DNA of 64,000 nt from [Mycobacterium] nativiensis (GCF_020172685.1 NZ_CP083986.1:1592565-1656564), one strand, 5' to 3'. Counted from the stretch's first letter, positions 9,389 through 22,642 are shown. Notes: generated by a model from the letters alone, not told the origin. Numbers and translations are program-made.

Positions 9389-10570
9389 ATGACGACATCG
9401 GTGATCGTTGCTGGGGCTCGGACCCCTATCGGCCGGTTGATGGGTTCGCTGAAGGATTTCTCCGGTAGCGACCTGGGGGCTATCGCCATCGCCGGGGCGC
9501 TGGAGAAGGCGCAGATTCCGGCGTCGCTGGTGCAGTACGTGATCATGGGCCAGGTGCTCACCGCGGGTGCGGGCCAGATGCCGGCCCGGCAGGCGGCGGT
9601 GGGCGGAGGCATCGGCTGGGATGTGCCGACGCTGACCATCAACAAGATGTGCCTGTCGGGAATCAACGCCATCGCCATGGCTGACCAGTTGATCCGTGCC
9701 GGCGAGTTCGACGTGGTGGTGGCCGGCGGCCAGGAGTCCATGACCAAGGCGCCGCACCTGCTGCTGGACAGCCGGGCGGGTTACAAGTATGGCGATGTGA
9801 CGGTGCGCGACCACCTCGCCTACGACGGCCTGTACGACGTGTTCACCGACCAGCCGATGGGCGCTCTGACCGAGCAGCGCAACGACGAGGACAAGTTCAC
9901 CCGGGCCGAGCAGGACGAACTCGCAGCCGAATCGCACCGCAGGGCCGCCGCGGCCTGGAAGGACGGCGTCTTCGCCGACGAGGTGGTGCCGGTGAAGATC
10001 CCGCAGCGCAAGGGGGATCCGCTGGAGTTCACCGAGGACGAGGGCATCCGGGCCAACACCACCGCGGACTCGCTGAGCGGGCTCAAGCCGGCGTTCCGCT
10101 CCGGCGGCACCATCACCGCAGGCTCGTCGTCCCAGATCTCCGACGGCGCCGCCGCCGTGGTAGTGATGAGCAAGGCCAAGGCGCAGGAACTGGGTCTGGA
10201 CTGGCTGTGTGAGATCGGGGCGCACGGCGTCGTGGCCGGGCCGGATTCGACCCTGCAGTCCCAGCCGGCCAACGCCATCAAGAAGGCGATCGCTCGGGAG
10301 GGCATTTCGGTCGACCAACTCGACGTGGTGGAGATCAACGAGGCCTTCGCGGCGGTGTCGCTGGCCTCGACCCGGGAACTCGGCGTGAACCCCGACATCG
10401 TCAACGTGCACGGCGGGGCGATCGCCGTGGGACACCCGATCGGAATGTCCGGAGCGCGCATCACCCTGCACGCCGCCCTCGAGCTCAAGCGGCGCGGATC
10501 CGGCTACGCGGTCGCGGCGCTGTGCGGCGCCGGTGGCCAGGGTGACGCACTGATCCTGCGGGCCGGGTAG
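9389..10570 (+). CDS. fadA4: Acetyl-CoA C-acetyltransferase (thiolase) FadA4
   Basis: A 393-aa thiolase, equivalent to Rv1323, that condenses two acetyl-CoA or cleaves acetoacetyl-CoA. The acylated cysteine is Cys88 in [10 protein letters not shown]; the second catalytic set is [14 protein letters not shown] (His) and CGAGGQGDA (Cys). Start ATG 9389 has a GGGAGGT ribosome site 4 nt upstream. Long in-frame extensions upstream run over the epimerase gene on the other strand and are not real. Confidence 0.95.
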   Translation: MTTSVIVAGARTPIGRLMGSLKDFSGSDLGAIAIAGALEKAQIPASLVQYVIMGQVLTAGAGQMPARQAAVGGGIGWDVPTLTINKMCLSGINAIAMADQLIRAGEFDVVVAGGQESMTKAPHLLLDSRAGYKYGDVTVRDHLAYDGLYDVFTDQPMGALTEQRNDEDKFTRAEQDELAAESHRRAAAAWKDGVFADEVVPVKIPQRKGDPLEFTEDEGIRANTTADSLSGLKPAFRSGGTITAGSSSQISDGAAAVVVMSKAKAQELGLDWLCEIGAHGVVAGPDSTLQSQPANAIKKAIAREGISVDQLDVVEINEAFAAVSLASTRELGVNPDIVNVHGGAIAVGHPIGMSGARITLHAALELKRRGSGYAVAALCGAGGQGDALILRAG

Positions 10571-10716
10571 CAGTCTCCCTACGGTTGCGTAGGTTGCTGG
10601 ACCCGCGGGTGGGGGCACCGAAGGAGTCGACTTGTGATCTTGCTCATAGTGGGCCCCATCGGGGCGAAGTCGGCCGCCCGCACCGGCGTGGCGGCGCACA
10701 TGACAGACTTGACGGC

Positions 10717-11619
10717 GTGACGCGTCCTCGGCCCTCAATCGGTCCGGCATTGGCCGGAGCAGTGGACCTGTCCGGTCTCAAGCAGTCGGCGCAGGCCGGC
10801 GGCGGCGCCGGAGGGGACGCCCCGACCCCACCGGGCGCCACCGCGATAACCGAGGCCAACTTCGAAGACGAGGTGCTGGTCCGGTCCAACCAGGTACCGG
10901 TGGTGGTGCTGCTGTGGTCCCCGCGCAGCGACGCCTGCATCCAGCTGGCCGACAACCTGGCCGGGTTGGCGGCGAGTGACGGCGCCCAGTGGTCGCTGGC
11001 GATGGTCAACGTCGACGTCGCCCCCCGGGTGGCGCAGGTGTTCGGTGTGGAAGCGGTGCCCACGGTGGTGGCGCTGGCGGCCGGCCAACCCATCACCAGC
11101 TTTCAGGGGCCCCAGCCGCCCGACCAGTTGCGCCGCTGGGTGGATTCACTGCTGTCGGCCACCGCAGGCAAGCTCTCCGGAGCCGGCGACGCAGAACAGC
11201 CGGCCCAGGTCGATCCGGCACTGGCCCAGGCGCGCGAGCACCTCGACGCCGGTGACTTCGGTGCGGCCCGCGATGCCTACCAGACGCTGCTGGACGCCGA
11301 CCCGAACCATGCCGAAGCCAAGGGCGCACTGCGCCAGCTCACCTTCCTGGAGCGGGCGACCGCCCGGCGTCCCGATGCCCCGGCGATCGCCGACGCCGCC
11401 CCGGATGACATCGAGGCAGCCTTCGCCGCCGCCGACGTGCAGATCCTCAACCAGGACGTCAGCGCCGCATTCGACCGTCTGATCGGCTTGGTGCGACGGA
11501 CCGCCGGTGACGAGCGCGCTGAAGTGCGAACGCGGTTGGTGGAGTTGTTCGAGCTGTTCGACCCGGCCGACCCGGACGTGGTAGCCGGCCGGCGCAGCCT
11601 GGCCAACGCGCTGTACTAG
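10717..11619 (+). CDS. Thioredoxin-fold/TPR protein lacking the CxxC pair (YbbN/CnoX-like)
   Basis: A 300-aa protein equivalent to Rv1324. Residues 45-150 form a thioredoxin fold ([35 protein letters not shown]) but the active site reads Ser71-Asp-Ala-Cys74 after Trp67, so the first redox Cys is missing. Residues 165-300 are TPR-like ([21 protein letters not shown]). This architecture is that of the YbbN/CnoX chaperone-linked proteins, so a holdase role is likelier than disulfide reduction. GTG 10717 is the chosen start. Its TAG stop shares the palindrome CTAG (11616-11619) with the stop of convergent glgB. Confidence 0.85.
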   Translation: MTRPRPSIGPALAGAVDLSGLKQSAQAGGGAGGDAPTPPGATAITEANFEDEVLVRSNQVPVVVLLWSPRSDACIQLADNLAGLAASDGAQWSLAMVNVDVAPRVAQVFGVEAVPTVVALAAGQPITSFQGPQPPDQLRRWVDSLLSATAGKLSGAGDAEQPAQVDPALAQAREHLDAGDFGAARDAYQTLLDADPNHAEAKGALRQLTFLERATARRPDAPAIADAAPDDIEAAFAAADVQILNQDVSAAFDRLIGLVRRTAGDERAEVRTRLVELFELFDPADPDVVAGRRSLANALY

Positions 11620-13819
11620 CCGGGCGCCAGCCATAGGGCCGACAGCGCCGGCAGTACCAGCACCGCCGAGGCGGGCCGGCCATGCCATGGAGCGTCGGTG
11701 GCGCGGACCTCACCGAGATTGCCTGCCCCCGAACCCCGGTAGCCGACCGCATCGGTGTTGAGCACCTCGCGCCACCGGCCGGCGCGCGGCAAACCCAGGT
11801 GGTAGTCGGTGTGGTCGATGCCGGCGAAATTGAACACGCACGCCAGCATCGAACCGTCGGCGCCGTAACGCAGGAAGCTCAACACGTTGTTGGTGGAGTC
11901 ATTGGCGTCGATCCACGAGTAGCTCCCCGGATCCTCGTCCTGGCTCCACAGCGCGGGACGGGTGCGGTAGTGGGCGTTGATGTCGCCGACCAGACGCAAG
12001 ATCCCGCTCGAGTAGCCCTCAGCGTCGTCGAGTTGGAACCAGTCCAGGCCGCGGTCATGGCACCATTCGCTGTGCTGGCCGAACTCCTGGCCCATGAACA
12101 GCAGCTGCTTACCGGGATGCGCCCACTGGTAGGCCAGCAGCGTCCGCAGTCCCGCGGCCTTTTGGTGGTCGTCACCGGGCATGCGCGACCACAGCGTGCC
12201 CTTGCCGTGCACCACCTCGTCGTGGCTGATCGGCAGCACGTAATTCTCGTTGTAGGCGTAGAGCATCGAGAAGGTCATGTTGTGGTGGTGATAGCTGCGA
12301 TGCACCGGGTCGTGGCCGAGGTAGGCCAGCGTGTCGTGCATCCAGCCCATGTTCCACTTCATCGAAAACCCCAGACCGCCAAGGCTTGTATCCCGGGTGA
12401 CCCCCGGCCAGGAGGTGGATTCCTCGGCGATGGTCACAATGCCCGGCGCAACCCGGTGCGCGGTCGCGTTCAGCTCCTGGAGGAACTGCACCGCCTCCAG
12501 GTTCTCCCGGCCGCCGTGGATGTTGGGAGTCCATCCGCCGTCGGGCCGCGAGTAATCCAGGTAGAGCATCGATGCCACCGCGTCCACCCGCAACCCGTCG
12601 ACATGGAACTCGGTCAACCAGTACAGCGCGTTGGCGACCAGGAAGTTGCGCACCTCCGGCCGGCCGAAGTCGAAGACGTAGGTGCCCCAGTCGAGTTGCT
12701 CGCCGCGCCGTGGATCGGAGTGTTCGTAGAGCGCAGTCCCGTCGAAACGGCCGAGTGCCCAGTCGTCCTTGGGGAAGTGCGCCGGCACCCAGTCCACAAT
12801 GACGCCGATCCCGGCCCGGTGCAGCGCGTCGACCAGCGCCCGGAAATCGTCGGGTGTGCCGAAGCGTGCGGTGGGGGCGTAGTACGACGTCACCTGGTAG
12901 CCCCACGACCCGCCGAACGGGTGCTCGGCCACCGGCAACAGCTCGACATGGGTGAAACCGTGCTGCACAACATATTGCGTCAGCTCGGACGCGAGCTGCC
13001 GGTAATCGAGCCCCGGCCGCCACGAGCCCAGGTGTACCTCGTAGGTGCTCATCGGCTCGGCCAGCGGATTACGCCCGGGCCGCTGCGCCATCCACTCGGT
13101 GTCGGTCCAGATGTAGGTGCTCTGCGAAACCCGCGACGCGGTTCGCGGTGGTACCTCGGTGGCGAAGGCGAACGGGTCGGCGCGGTCAGTGATCCCGCCG
13201 CCGGCGGTGTGAATGCGGAACTTGTACAGACCGCCCGCGGGAAAGTCGGGCCAGAACACCTCCCAGACCCCCGAAGAGCCCAGTGACCGCAGCGGCGCGT
13301 CGTTGCTGTCCCAGCCGTTGAAGTCCCCGATCAGGCCCACGCCGATGGCGTTGGGCGCCCACACCGCGAACGACACCCCGGAGACTTGGCCGTCGGGGGT
13401 GGTGAACGTGCGGTGATGTGCGCCCAGCACTTCCCACAGGCGCTCATGGCGGCCTTCGGCCAACAGGTGCAGGTCGAACTCGCCCAGGGTCGGTGCGAAT
13501 CGATAACCGTCGGCGACCGTCTGGACTCCGGTGGGCTCGGCGAACTCGGCCGAGTCCGGGTAGTGGACCTCCAGTCGGTAGTCGACAAGTCCGGTGAAGG
13601 GCAGCGCGACCGCGAACAGACCGGAGCCGAGGTGGCGCATGACGAACCGGTCGGTTCCGACGAGCGCGACCACCTGGTGTGCCCGCGGCCGCAGCAACCG
13701 CAGCACCGTCACCCCGTCGTACTCGTGAGCGCCCAGGATCGCGTGTGGATCGTGGTGTTCGCCGGCACGCAGGCGGGCCAGATCCGCCGGTTCGGGCATC
13801 AGGTGTTGTGTCATCGTGT

Positions 13820-13823
<4 letters not shown>
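11616..13823 (-). CDS. glgB: 1,4-alpha-glucan branching enzyme GlgB
   Basis: A 735-aa GH13 enzyme, equivalent to Rv1326c, that adds alpha-1,6 branches to the glucan made by GlgE. An N-terminal CBM48-type region (about 1-230) precedes the barrel, with the nucleophile in [11 protein letters not shown] and the acid/base Glu in [16 protein letters not shown] 13823 overlaps the glgE stop as GTGA, which suggests coupling; ATG 13814 three codons later is an equal alternative. Neither has a clear ribosome site. M. tuberculosis has PE_PGRS24 between this gene and the thioredoxin; here the two stop codons overlap. Confidence 0.93.
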
Positions 13824-15859
<2,036 letters not shown>

Positions 15860-15948
15860 CCACACTCCATTCGTCGTCGGGCTATGCGCCCACGGTAATC
15901 GGCGGCCGGAGCAGACCGGGACGAAGCGGTCGGTTCGCAACCGAATCT

Positions 15949-16007
15949 TCGCCTGGCCTCCGCCGACCCTTCGGGCCGACTCCGGCGAGCCTCGCTGAAC
16001 CGCCGGT
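15949..16007 (+). repeat. 59-bp intergenic repeat, copy 1
   Basis: This copy matches 16028-16086 at 58 of 59 positions (G15955 versus C16034), in direct orientation with a 79-bp period. It is rich in CG with a small CCC-TTC-GGG hairpin. It lies between the divergent glgE and glgP genes. Confidence 0.85.
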
Positions 16008-16027
16008 CTTGTGTGGCGGTCCCAGCG

Positions 16028-16086
16028 TCGCCTCGCCTCCGCCGACCCTTCGGGCCGACTCCGGCGAGCCTCGCTGAACCGCCGGT
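16028..16086 (+). repeat. 59-bp intergenic repeat, copy 2
   Basis: Second copy of the element at 15949-16007. It ends 13 nt before the GTG start of glgP, so it lies in the leader or core promoter of that gene. It does not resemble a CRISPR unit: there are two copies only and the 20-bp separator is not repeated. Confidence 0.85.
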
Positions 16087-16099
16087 AATGTGCTGATGC

Positions 16100-18682
16100 G
16101 TGAAGGCCCTCCGCCGGTTCACCGTTCGTGCCCACCTACCCGAGCGGCTCATGGCGCTCAAACAGCTGTCGATGAACCTGCGCTGGTCGTGGGAGCAACC
16201 CACCCAGGACCTGTTCGCCGCCATCGACCCCGAGCTGTGGGACGGATGTGGCCGCGACCCGGTGGCCCTGCTCGGGGCGGTCAGTCCTGCCCGGCTCGAC
16301 CAACTGGCCGCCGACGAGGCGTTCACCGCCCGGCTCGACACGTTGTCGGCCGATCTCACCGAGTATCTGACCCGGCCCCGCTGGTACCAGCGCCAGCAGG
16401 ATGGCGGTGCGGCGCTACCGGTCGGCATCGCCTACTTCTCGATGGAGTTCGGCGTGGCCGAAGCTCTGCCGAATTACTCCGGCGGGCTGGGGATTCTGGC
16501 CGGCGATCACTTGAAGTCGGCGTCGGACCTGGGCGTGCCGCTGATCGCCGTCGGGCTGTACTACCGCTCTGGGTACTTCCGTCAGTCGTTGTCCGCCGAC
16601 GGCTGGCAACGGGAGACGTATCCGTCGCTGGACCCGCAGGGGCTGCCGTTGCGGCTGTTGGTCGACCCCGCCGGCAGCCCGGTGCTGATCGAGGTGGCCC
16701 TGCCCGGGGCCGGCCGATTGCGGGCACGGATATGGGTGGCGCAGGTCGGCCGGGTGCCGCTGCTGCTGCTGGACTCCGACATCGGCGAGAACGCCCATCA
16801 GCTGCGCGGGGTCACCGACCGGTTGTACGGCGGGGACCAGGAGCACCGGATCCGCCAGGAGATCCTGGCCGGAATCGGCGGGGTTCGGGCGATCCGGGCA
16901 TTCACCGAGCTCGAAGGACTGCCGGCGCCCGAGGTGTTCCACATGAACGAGGGCCACGCCGGCTTCCTCGGGATCGAACGTATCCGTGAGCTGATCGCCG
17001 GGGAAGGTCTGGACTTCGACACCGCGCTGGCGGTGGTGCGGTCGGCGACGGTGTTCACCACCCACACCCCGGTACCGGCCGGGATCGACCGTTTCGGCAC
17101 CGGGATGGTGCGCCGCTACTTCGCCGGCGAAGATGAGGCTCTGGCGGCCGGGGTTCCCGTCGACCGGATCGTCGAGCTGGGCGCCGAGGACGATCCCGGC
17201 ACCTTCAACATGGCCCACATGGGGCTGCGGCTGGCGCAGCGGGCCAACGGGGTGTCGCGGTTGCACGGCCGGGTCAGCCGGGCCATGTTCAACGGCCTGT
17301 GGCCCGGATTCGACCGCGACGAGGTGCCGATCGGGTCGATCACCAACGGCGTGCACGCATCAAGTTGGGCGGCGGTGCCCTGGCTGCAGCTGAGCCGCGA
17401 CCTGGCCGCACCCGACTCGTTCAGCGAGCCGGCGGCCTGGCAGCGCCTGCAGCAGGTCGACCCGGTGACGCTGTGGTCGATCCGTGCACAGCTGCGTTCG
17501 CTGCTCGTCGACGAAGTGCGATTGCGGCTCCTGCATTCCGGGCTGGACCGTGGCGCATCCGAAGCTGAGTTGGGTTGGATCGCAACGGCGTTCGACCCGG
17601 AGGTGTTAACCATCGGGTTTGCGCGCCGGGTGCCGACGTACAAGCGACTGACGCTGATGCTGCGTGACCCCGACCGGTTGGAGCAGCTGCTGCTCGACGA
17701 GCATCGGCCGGTCCAGCTGATCGTCGCCGGCAAGTCCCATCCGGCTGACGACGACGGCAAGGCGCTCATTCAGCAGATTGTGCGGTTCGCCGACCGCCCC
17801 GAGGTGCGTCACCGGATCGCGTTCCTGCCCGACTACGACATGTCGATGGCGCGCCGGCTCTACGCCGGATGCGATGTCTGGCTGAACAATCCGCTGCGCC
17901 CACTGGAGGCCTGCGGCACCTCGGGGATGAAGAGCGCGCTCAACGGCGGCCTGAACCTGTCGATCCGCGACGGGTGGTGGGACGAGTGGTTCGACGGGGA
18001 GAACGGCTGGGCCATCCCGACCGCGGACGGGGTGGCCGACGAGAACCGGCGCGACGATCTGGAAGCCGCGGCGCTCTACGATCTGTTGGCGCAGTCGGTG
18101 GTACCGCGGTTCTACGAACGCGACGAGCGCGGCGTACCGCCGCGCTGGATCGAGATGGTGCACCACACGCTGCAGACGCTCGGGCCCAAGGTGCTGGCCT
18201 CGCGGATGGTGCACGACTACGTCGAGCAGTGCTACGCCCCGGCAGCGATGTCGCTGCGGCGCACCTGCGAACCGGTCGACGGTGTGCCCTACGGGGCGGC
18301 CCGCCGGCTGGCCGAGTACTGCCGCCGGGCGCGGCAGGCCTGGCCGCAGATCCAGATCACCGACGTCGACAGCACCGGGCTGCCCGATGCGCCGCTGCTC
18401 GGGTCGCGGTTGACGCTGACCGCGACCGTGCGGCTGGCCGGGCTGCGGCCGGACGAGGTGGCGGTCCAGGCGGTGCTGGGCCGGGTGGACTCCGGTGACA
18501 GCCTGCTGGACCCGGTCACGGTGGCGATGGCGCATGCGCGTACCGCTGCCGACGGCACCGAAGTCTTCTCGACGACCACTCCGCTACCGGTCGCCGGCTC
18601 GGTGGGCTACACCGTGCGGGTGCTGCCGAGCCATCCGCTGCTGTCCGGCGACGCCGAGTTGGGTCTGGTCACGCTGGCCTGA
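16100..18682 (+). CDS. glgP: Alpha-glucan (glycogen) phosphorylase GlgP
   Basis: An 860-aa phosphorylase, equivalent to Rv1328, that releases glucose-1-phosphate from alpha-1,4-glucan. The N-terminus is the DUF3417 region ([14 protein letters not shown]). The pyridoxal-phosphate lysine lies in [14 protein letters not shown], followed by [12 protein letters not shown]. The active-site segment [26 protein letters not shown] is split across residues 110-140. The start is GTG 16100 ([17 protein letters not shown]), typical of the actinobacterial form. It is divergent from glgE and opposes the GlgE-GlgB synthesis direction. Confidence 0.95.
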   Translation: MKALRRFTVRAHLPERLMALKQLSMNLRWSWEQPTQDLFAAIDPELWDGCGRDPVALLGAVSPARLDQLAADEAFTARLDTLSADLTEYLTRPRWYQRQQDGGAALPVGIAYFSMEFGVAEALPNYSGGLGILAGDHLKSASDLGVPLIAVGLYYRSGYFRQSLSADGWQRETYPSLDPQGLPLRLLVDPAGSPVLIEVALPGAGRLRARIWVAQVGRVPLLLLDSDIGENAHQLRGVTDRLYGGDQEHRIRQEILAGIGGVRAIRAFTELEGLPAPEVFHMNEGHAGFLGIERIRELIAGEGLDFDTALAVVRSATVFTTHTPVPAGIDRFGTGMVRRYFAGEDEALAAGVPVDRIVELGAEDDPGTFNMAHMGLRLAQRANGVSRLHGRVSRAMFNGLWPGFDRDEVPIGSITNGVHASSWAAVPWLQLSRDLAAPDSFSEPAAWQRLQQVDPVTLWSIRAQLRSLLVDEVRLRLLHSGLDRGASEAELGWIATAFDPEVLTIGFARRVPTYKRLTLMLRDPDRLEQLLLDEHRPVQLIVAGKSHPADDDGKALIQQIVRFADRPEVRHRIAFLPDYDMSMARRLYAGCDVWLNNPLRPLEACGTSGMKSALNGGLNLSIRDGWWDEWFDGENGWAIPTADGVADENRRDDLEAAALYDLLAQSVVPRFYERDERGVPPRWIEMVHHTLQTLGPKVLASRMVHDYVEQCYAPAAMSLRRTCEPVDGVPYGAARRLAEYCRRARQAWPQIQITDVDSTGLPDAPLLGSRLTLTATVRLAGLRPDEVAVQAVLGRVDSGDSLLDPVTVAMAHARTAADGTEVFSTTTPLPVAGSVGYTVRVLPSHPLLSGDAELGLVTLA

Positions 18683-18700
18683 GGGTCGTCCCGCCGGGGC

Positions 18701-20149
18701 TCAGGGGAAGCGCTGCAGGCAACGGTCGAAGTCGCCGAGCACCCCGGTGCGGTAGGCATCGATGCGGGAGAAACCGGCCGGCACCGACTCACCGTTGATG
18801 TCCCCGGCTGCGAGGCCGTTGGTGAGCAACCCCGCGACGGCTTCGTCCAGGTCCCCGGCGGTCAGCGCGATGGTGCCCCCGTTGGAGGTGGTGACCCCCT
18901 GGGACAGCTTGGTGGTGGCCACCCCGGTCAGACACGCGGTGCGCAACGCGGCTGTGGCGTTGTCGAGCACCAGCCCGCCGTGCTCGATCTGCACCGCCTG
19001 CATGTAGCGCGAGACCAGGACCGAGTAGGCGGTGTTGTCGCCGGACAGCGTCGCCAACTTCGCATCCTTGCTGGGTGTGCCCATGGTCTGCAGGCCAGGC
19101 AGATCGACCGTGATGGTGTTGGTCGCCGGACAGTACGACGCCGGGGGGCTCGGGCGGGCATCGGTGCATGACGACGCCGTCGCGGTATCGAAGGAGAGCT
19201 GAGGCGGTTTGGCCGGGGTGAACGCGATGTTCATCGCCTCGACGACGACCCGCACCGAGTCCTCGCTGACCGGCACCTCACCGGTCTCGTTCTGCTGCAG
19301 CTGAACCGGAAGTTCACCGCGCCGCTGCTCGATCTCCTTGGCGTCGATGGACCGGCACGAGTCCGCGCCGTCGGTGAACCCGAACTGGAACGCCGAGATT
19401 CGTTCGAACGCCGAACCGTGCTCGTTGTGGCCGACCGTCTCCTCGGGATTCAGCAGCGGATCGCGCAGCGCCAGCATCGCCGCCAGCACGCCGTTCAATC
19501 CGTCTCCGGTACTGAGGGTGAACCGGGGTGAGTCGCCCTGGGCCACCCACCGCAGGTAGACCCCGGCCAGGCAGTCGGCCTGCTGTTCGGCGACCAGCGT
19601 CGGGGTCTGGCGCCGCTTGGTGATACCGGCCGTCCGCGCAATCGCGTGGCCGTACTCGTGGGCGAGCACCATGGTGATCGCCATGTCGCCGTAGGCATTC
19701 CGCAGCGCCGGCAGCAGCAGCCGGCGGTCCCACCCGATGGTGTTGTCCAGATAGCAGTACGCGGCGTTGACGAGCAGGAATGTCCTGCTCTTGCAGAACG
19801 TTCCCTTGAGCTGCCCGGGGTCCCAGGACAGCAGCGAGTTCACCGGTCTGAAGTCGCCGTCGAAAGTGTTGGGATAGGTGGTCGTCCAGAACGCCTCAAG
19901 GTCGCTGACCGACTGGGCGGCGAGCTGATCGATCCGCCCGCCGTCGGTGCCCCTGACCTCGCGGTCCGGGGGTGGGGCGTCGGGCCGCAGGCCGGTGGGT
20001 CCGTCGACCGCCTGCAGGCCGCCCACCCGGAACGGGTCGGCGAAGATCGACACCGCCTGACCGTCGAGCATCCGGGCGCATCCGCTCAGCAGCAGGATCA
20101 GGGTGCAGGCGGCGGCCAGTGCACGGCCACTGCGGCGGGAAGGGCGCAT
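18701..20149 (-). CDS. Lipoprotein neutral zinc metallopeptidase
   Basis: A 482-aa protein with a lipobox (LLLSGC, Cys24) and a zincin motif HEYGH (His164, Glu165, His168), with a third-ligand candidate in AEQQADCLAG (Glu188). This matches the predicted neutral zinc metallopeptidase family, of which mycobacteria have several lipoprotein members. It should sit on the outer face of the membrane; substrate unknown. The gene follows dinG by 20 bp on the same strand and is probably cotranscribed. It is absent between glgP and dinG in M. tuberculosis. Confidence 0.88.
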   Translation of the reverse strand: MRPSRRSGRALAAACTLILLLSGCARMLDGQAVSIFADPFRVGGLQAVDGPTGLRPDAPPPDREVRGTDGGRIDQLAAQSVSDLEAFWTTTYPNTFDGDFRPVNSLLSWDPGQLKGTFCKSRTFLLVNAAYCYLDNTIGWDRRLLLPALRNAYGDMAITMVLAHEYGHAIARTAGITKRRQTPTLVAEQQADCLAGVYLRWVAQGDSPRFTLSTGDGLNGVLAAMLALRDPLLNPEETVGHNEHGSAFERISAFQFGFTDGADSCRSIDAKEIEQRRGELPVQLQQNETGEVPVSEDSVRVVVEAMNIAFTPAKPPQLSFDTATASSCTDARPSPPASYCPATNTITVDLPGLQTMGTPSKDAKLATLSGDNTAYSVLVSRYMQAVQIEHGGLVLDNATAALRTACLTGVATTKLSQGVTTSNGGTIALTAGDLDEAVAGLLTNGLAAGDINGESVPAGFSRIDAYRTGVLGDFDRCLQRFP

Positions 20150-20169
20150 GGGGAATGACGATAGTGGTC

Positions 20170-22152
20170 TCAGCCGTCACGCAGCCGTTGCAGCGCAAGC
20201 CGGACCTTGCCGGTGTCGGTTGTTCCCCAATACGGGGGCAGTGACGCCCGCAGATAGCCGGCATAGCGAGCGGTCGCCATCCGCGAGTCCAGTATCGCCA
20301 CCACCCCCCGGTCGTCGACGCCGCGCAGCAACCGGCCCGCCCCCTGAGCCAGCAGCAGCGCGGCGTGGTTGGCCGCGACCGCCATAAAACCGTTGCCGCC
20401 GTGGGCGCTTATGGCGCGCTGCCGGGCGGTCAGCAGTGGATCGTCGGGCCGCGGGAACGGGATGCGATCGATGAGCACCAGCGACAGCGACGGTCCCGGC
20501 ACGTCGACGCCCTGCCACAGCGAGAGCGTGCCGAACAGTGACGTTTCGGCGTCGTCGGCGAATTGCTCGACCAGCGCTCCGGTGGTGTCGTCGCCCTGGC
20601 ACAGCACCGGGGTGTCCAACCGCTCGCGCATCGCGTCGGCCGCCGCGCGCGCCGCGCGCATCGAGGAGAACAGTCCCAGGGTGCGCCCACCGGCCGCGGT
20701 GATCAGCCCGGTGATCTCGTCGAGCTGCTCGGCCGTTCCGGTGCCGTCGCGGCCGGGCGGCGGCAGGTGCGCGGCCACGTAGAGGATGCCCGCCTTGGCG
20801 TGCGCGAACGGTGAGCCGACATCAAGGCCCCGCCAGCGCGCGGCCTGGGGATCCTCGCCGCGCCGCAGACCCCAGTCGCCGGCCATGGCGTCGAAGGAGC
20901 CGCCCACGGTCAGCGTCGCCGAGGTCAACACCGTCGTCGCCCGCGCGAACAGCCGCTCGCGCAGCAGGCCGGCCACCGACAGGGGTGCCACCCGCAGCAC
21001 CGCGCGCACCGAACCGCGGTTGTCTTCGTGGCTGAGCCAGACCACGTCGTAGCGGTCGGGGATGGCCGGCTCGAACGAGGTCAGGATCCGGGCGGCGGTG
21101 TCGGCGATTTCGGTCAACGCGGCGACCGACTCCTTGCGCGCGGCGGCGGCCTTGGGGTCGGCGGGCGCGGTGTCGATGGCCGCGCGGGCCGCACCTGCGG
21201 CGTCCCGCAGCGCGGCCAGGTACGTCGCCAGTTCGTCGTCGAGGTGATCCATCCGGCCGGGAGTCCCGTCGTGGATTGCCGAGCCGAACGTCAGCGATGC
21301 GGCATCGAGGCGCTGGACCAGCTCGGGGGAGACCAGTCGGCCGACGCGGCGCACCGCGACGCTGAGCAGGGTCGCGCTCAGCTCGGCGGTGGCCACCGAC
21401 GTCACCCGGTCGGCGAGCTCGTGTGCTTCGTCGACCACCAGCAGGTTGTGCTCGGGCAGCACGGTGGTGTCGGAGATGGCGTCGATGGCCAGCAGTGCGT
21501 GGTTGGTGACGACGATGTCGGCCTCGGCGGCGACGGCGCGGGCCCGCTCGGCGAAGCAGTCCGTGCCGTATTGGCAGCGCACGGCGCCCACGCATTCCCG
21601 TGCTGAGACGCTGACCTGGGACCAGGAGCGTTCCGGTACACCGGGTTTGAGGTCGTCGCGGTCACCGGTGTCGGTGTCTTCGGCCCAGGCGGTGACCCGC
21701 TGCACGTCACGGCCCAGGGCACTGGCCGCGAACGGATCGAACAGTTCGGCCTGCGGCTCGGCGTCGGATTCCTCGGCTATACCGGTATGGATCTTGTTCA
21801 GGCACAGGTAATTCCGTCGGCCCTTGAGCAGCGCGAAGGTGGGTCGCCGGGGCAGCACCTCTTCCAGTGCGCCGGCCAGACGCGGCAGGTCGCGGTCGAC
21901 GAGCTGGCGCTGCAGTGCGATGGTCGCGGTCGACACCACGACCGGGTTTTCGTCGGCCAACGCCCGCGCGATCGCCGGAACCAGGTAGGCCAGCGACTTG
22001 CCGGTGCCGGTGCCGGCCTGCACCGCCAGATGCTCGCCGGTGTCGAAGCAGCGCGCCACCGCCTCGGCCATGCGTACCTGGCCCTCGCGTTCGCTGCCGC
22101 CGAGTGCGGCTACCGCGGCGGCGAGCAGCTCGGATACGGACGGGTCAGCCAT
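20170..22152 (-). CDS. dinG: ATP-dependent DNA helicase, DinG/XPD family
   Basis: A 660-aa superfamily 2 helicase, equivalent to Rv1329c. Walker A AGTGTGKS is at about 46-53 and the DEAH box in VVDEAHELADR. Between them a cluster of cysteines (ECVGAVRCQYGTDCFAE) marks the 4Fe-4S domain of XPD-like helicases. Late motifs include GTLSLWQGVDVPG and QGAGRLLRG. DinG-type enzymes unwind R-loops and G-quadruplexes; the exact role in mycobacteria is less certain. ATG 22152 is preferred over a GTG/ATG a few codons upstream. Confidence 0.93.
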   Translation of the reverse strand: MADPSVSELLAAAVAALGGSEREGQVRMAEAVARCFDTGEHLAVQAGTGTGKSLAYLVPAIARALADENPVVVSTATIALQRQLVDRDLPRLAGALEEVLPRRPTFALLKGRRNYLCLNKIHTGIAEESDAEPQAELFDPFAASALGRDVQRVTAWAEDTDTGDRDDLKPGVPERSWSQVSVSARECVGAVRCQYGTDCFAERARAVAAEADIVVTNHALLAIDAISDTTVLPEHNLLVVDEAHELADRVTSVATAELSATLLSVAVRRVGRLVSPELVQRLDAASLTFGSAIHDGTPGRMDHLDDELATYLAALRDAAGAARAAIDTAPADPKAAAARKESVAALTEIADTAARILTSFEPAIPDRYDVVWLSHEDNRGSVRAVLRVAPLSVAGLLRERLFARATTVLTSATLTVGGSFDAMAGDWGLRRGEDPQAARWRGLDVGSPFAHAKAGILYVAAHLPPPGRDGTGTAEQLDEITGLITAAGGRTLGLFSSMRAARAAADAMRERLDTPVLCQGDDTTGALVEQFADDAETSLFGTLSLWQGVDVPGPSLSLVLIDRIPFPRPDDPLLTARQRAISAHGGNGFMAVAANHAALLLAQGAGRLLRGVDDRGVVAILDSRMATARYAGYLRASLPPYWGTTDTGKVRLALQRLRDG

Positions 22153-22196
22153 GGTGTGCACACGGTAGCCCGCTTTCGGATCCGCACGCTCATTCG

Positions 22197-22595
22197 TCAG
22201 GCCGTGGCGGTGGACCGGGCCACCAGATAGGTTCCGTGTCCCTCGATGACCAAGCCGTCGTGGGCGAATCGCAGCACCTCATTGACGAGTCCGCCGTTCT
22301 GGTTGCGGTAGTTGATCACGATGGTGTCGATGCCCCGGTACACGTCTTCGACGACGAAATGCAGATTCGGCATGCGCCGCAGAGCGTCGGACCAGTAGTG
22401 GCGCAACGCGGCCTTGCCGCGGATCACTCCGGACGTCTCGGGATACATCTGTGCGGCCACCGGGGAGGTGAACACCACGTCGTCGTGAAAGTGCGCCAGA
22501 ACCGCGTCCACGTCCAGGCCGTTCCAGGCCCGCGCCCACTCCTGGCTGAACGTCGCCGCATCGATATCCATCTTGTGCACGGTAGTGACACGCAT
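22197..22595 (-). CDS. SnoaL/NTF2-like protein
   Basis: A 132-aa single-domain protein with the NTF2-like pattern: an N-terminal helix (FSQEWARAWNGLDVDAVLAHFHDDVVFTSP), IRGKAALRHYWSDAL, and strands ending in an Ala-rich tail. Such folds bind small ligands or catalyse isomerisations, but no catalytic residue can be assigned here. ATG 22571 (MDIDAATFS) is an alternative start giving 124 aa. It precedes dinG by 44 bp and is divergent from the YdeI-like gene. Confidence 0.75.
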   Translation of the reverse strand: MRVTTVHKMDIDAATFSQEWARAWNGLDVDAVLAHFHDDVVFTSPVAAQMYPETSGVIRGKAALRHYWSDALRRMPNLHFVVEDVYRGIDTIVINYRNQNGGLVNEVLRFAHDGLVIEGHGTYLVARSTATA

Positions 22596-22642
22596 GCCGG
22601 CGGTCCCAGCGATTTTCGGCTGACCGGCGTTAGCCTGAATCG

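Noticed and set aside
15949..16086. Possible CRISPR array between glgE and glgP
   Set aside because: Only two units, each 59 bp, separated by 20 bp, with no cas genes nearby.
15860..16135. N-terminal extension of GlgE through the duplicated 59-bp elements
   Set aside because: The extension is Arg/Ser/Glu-rich repeat translation and is not part of the conserved enzyme. It would also overlap the start of divergent glgP.
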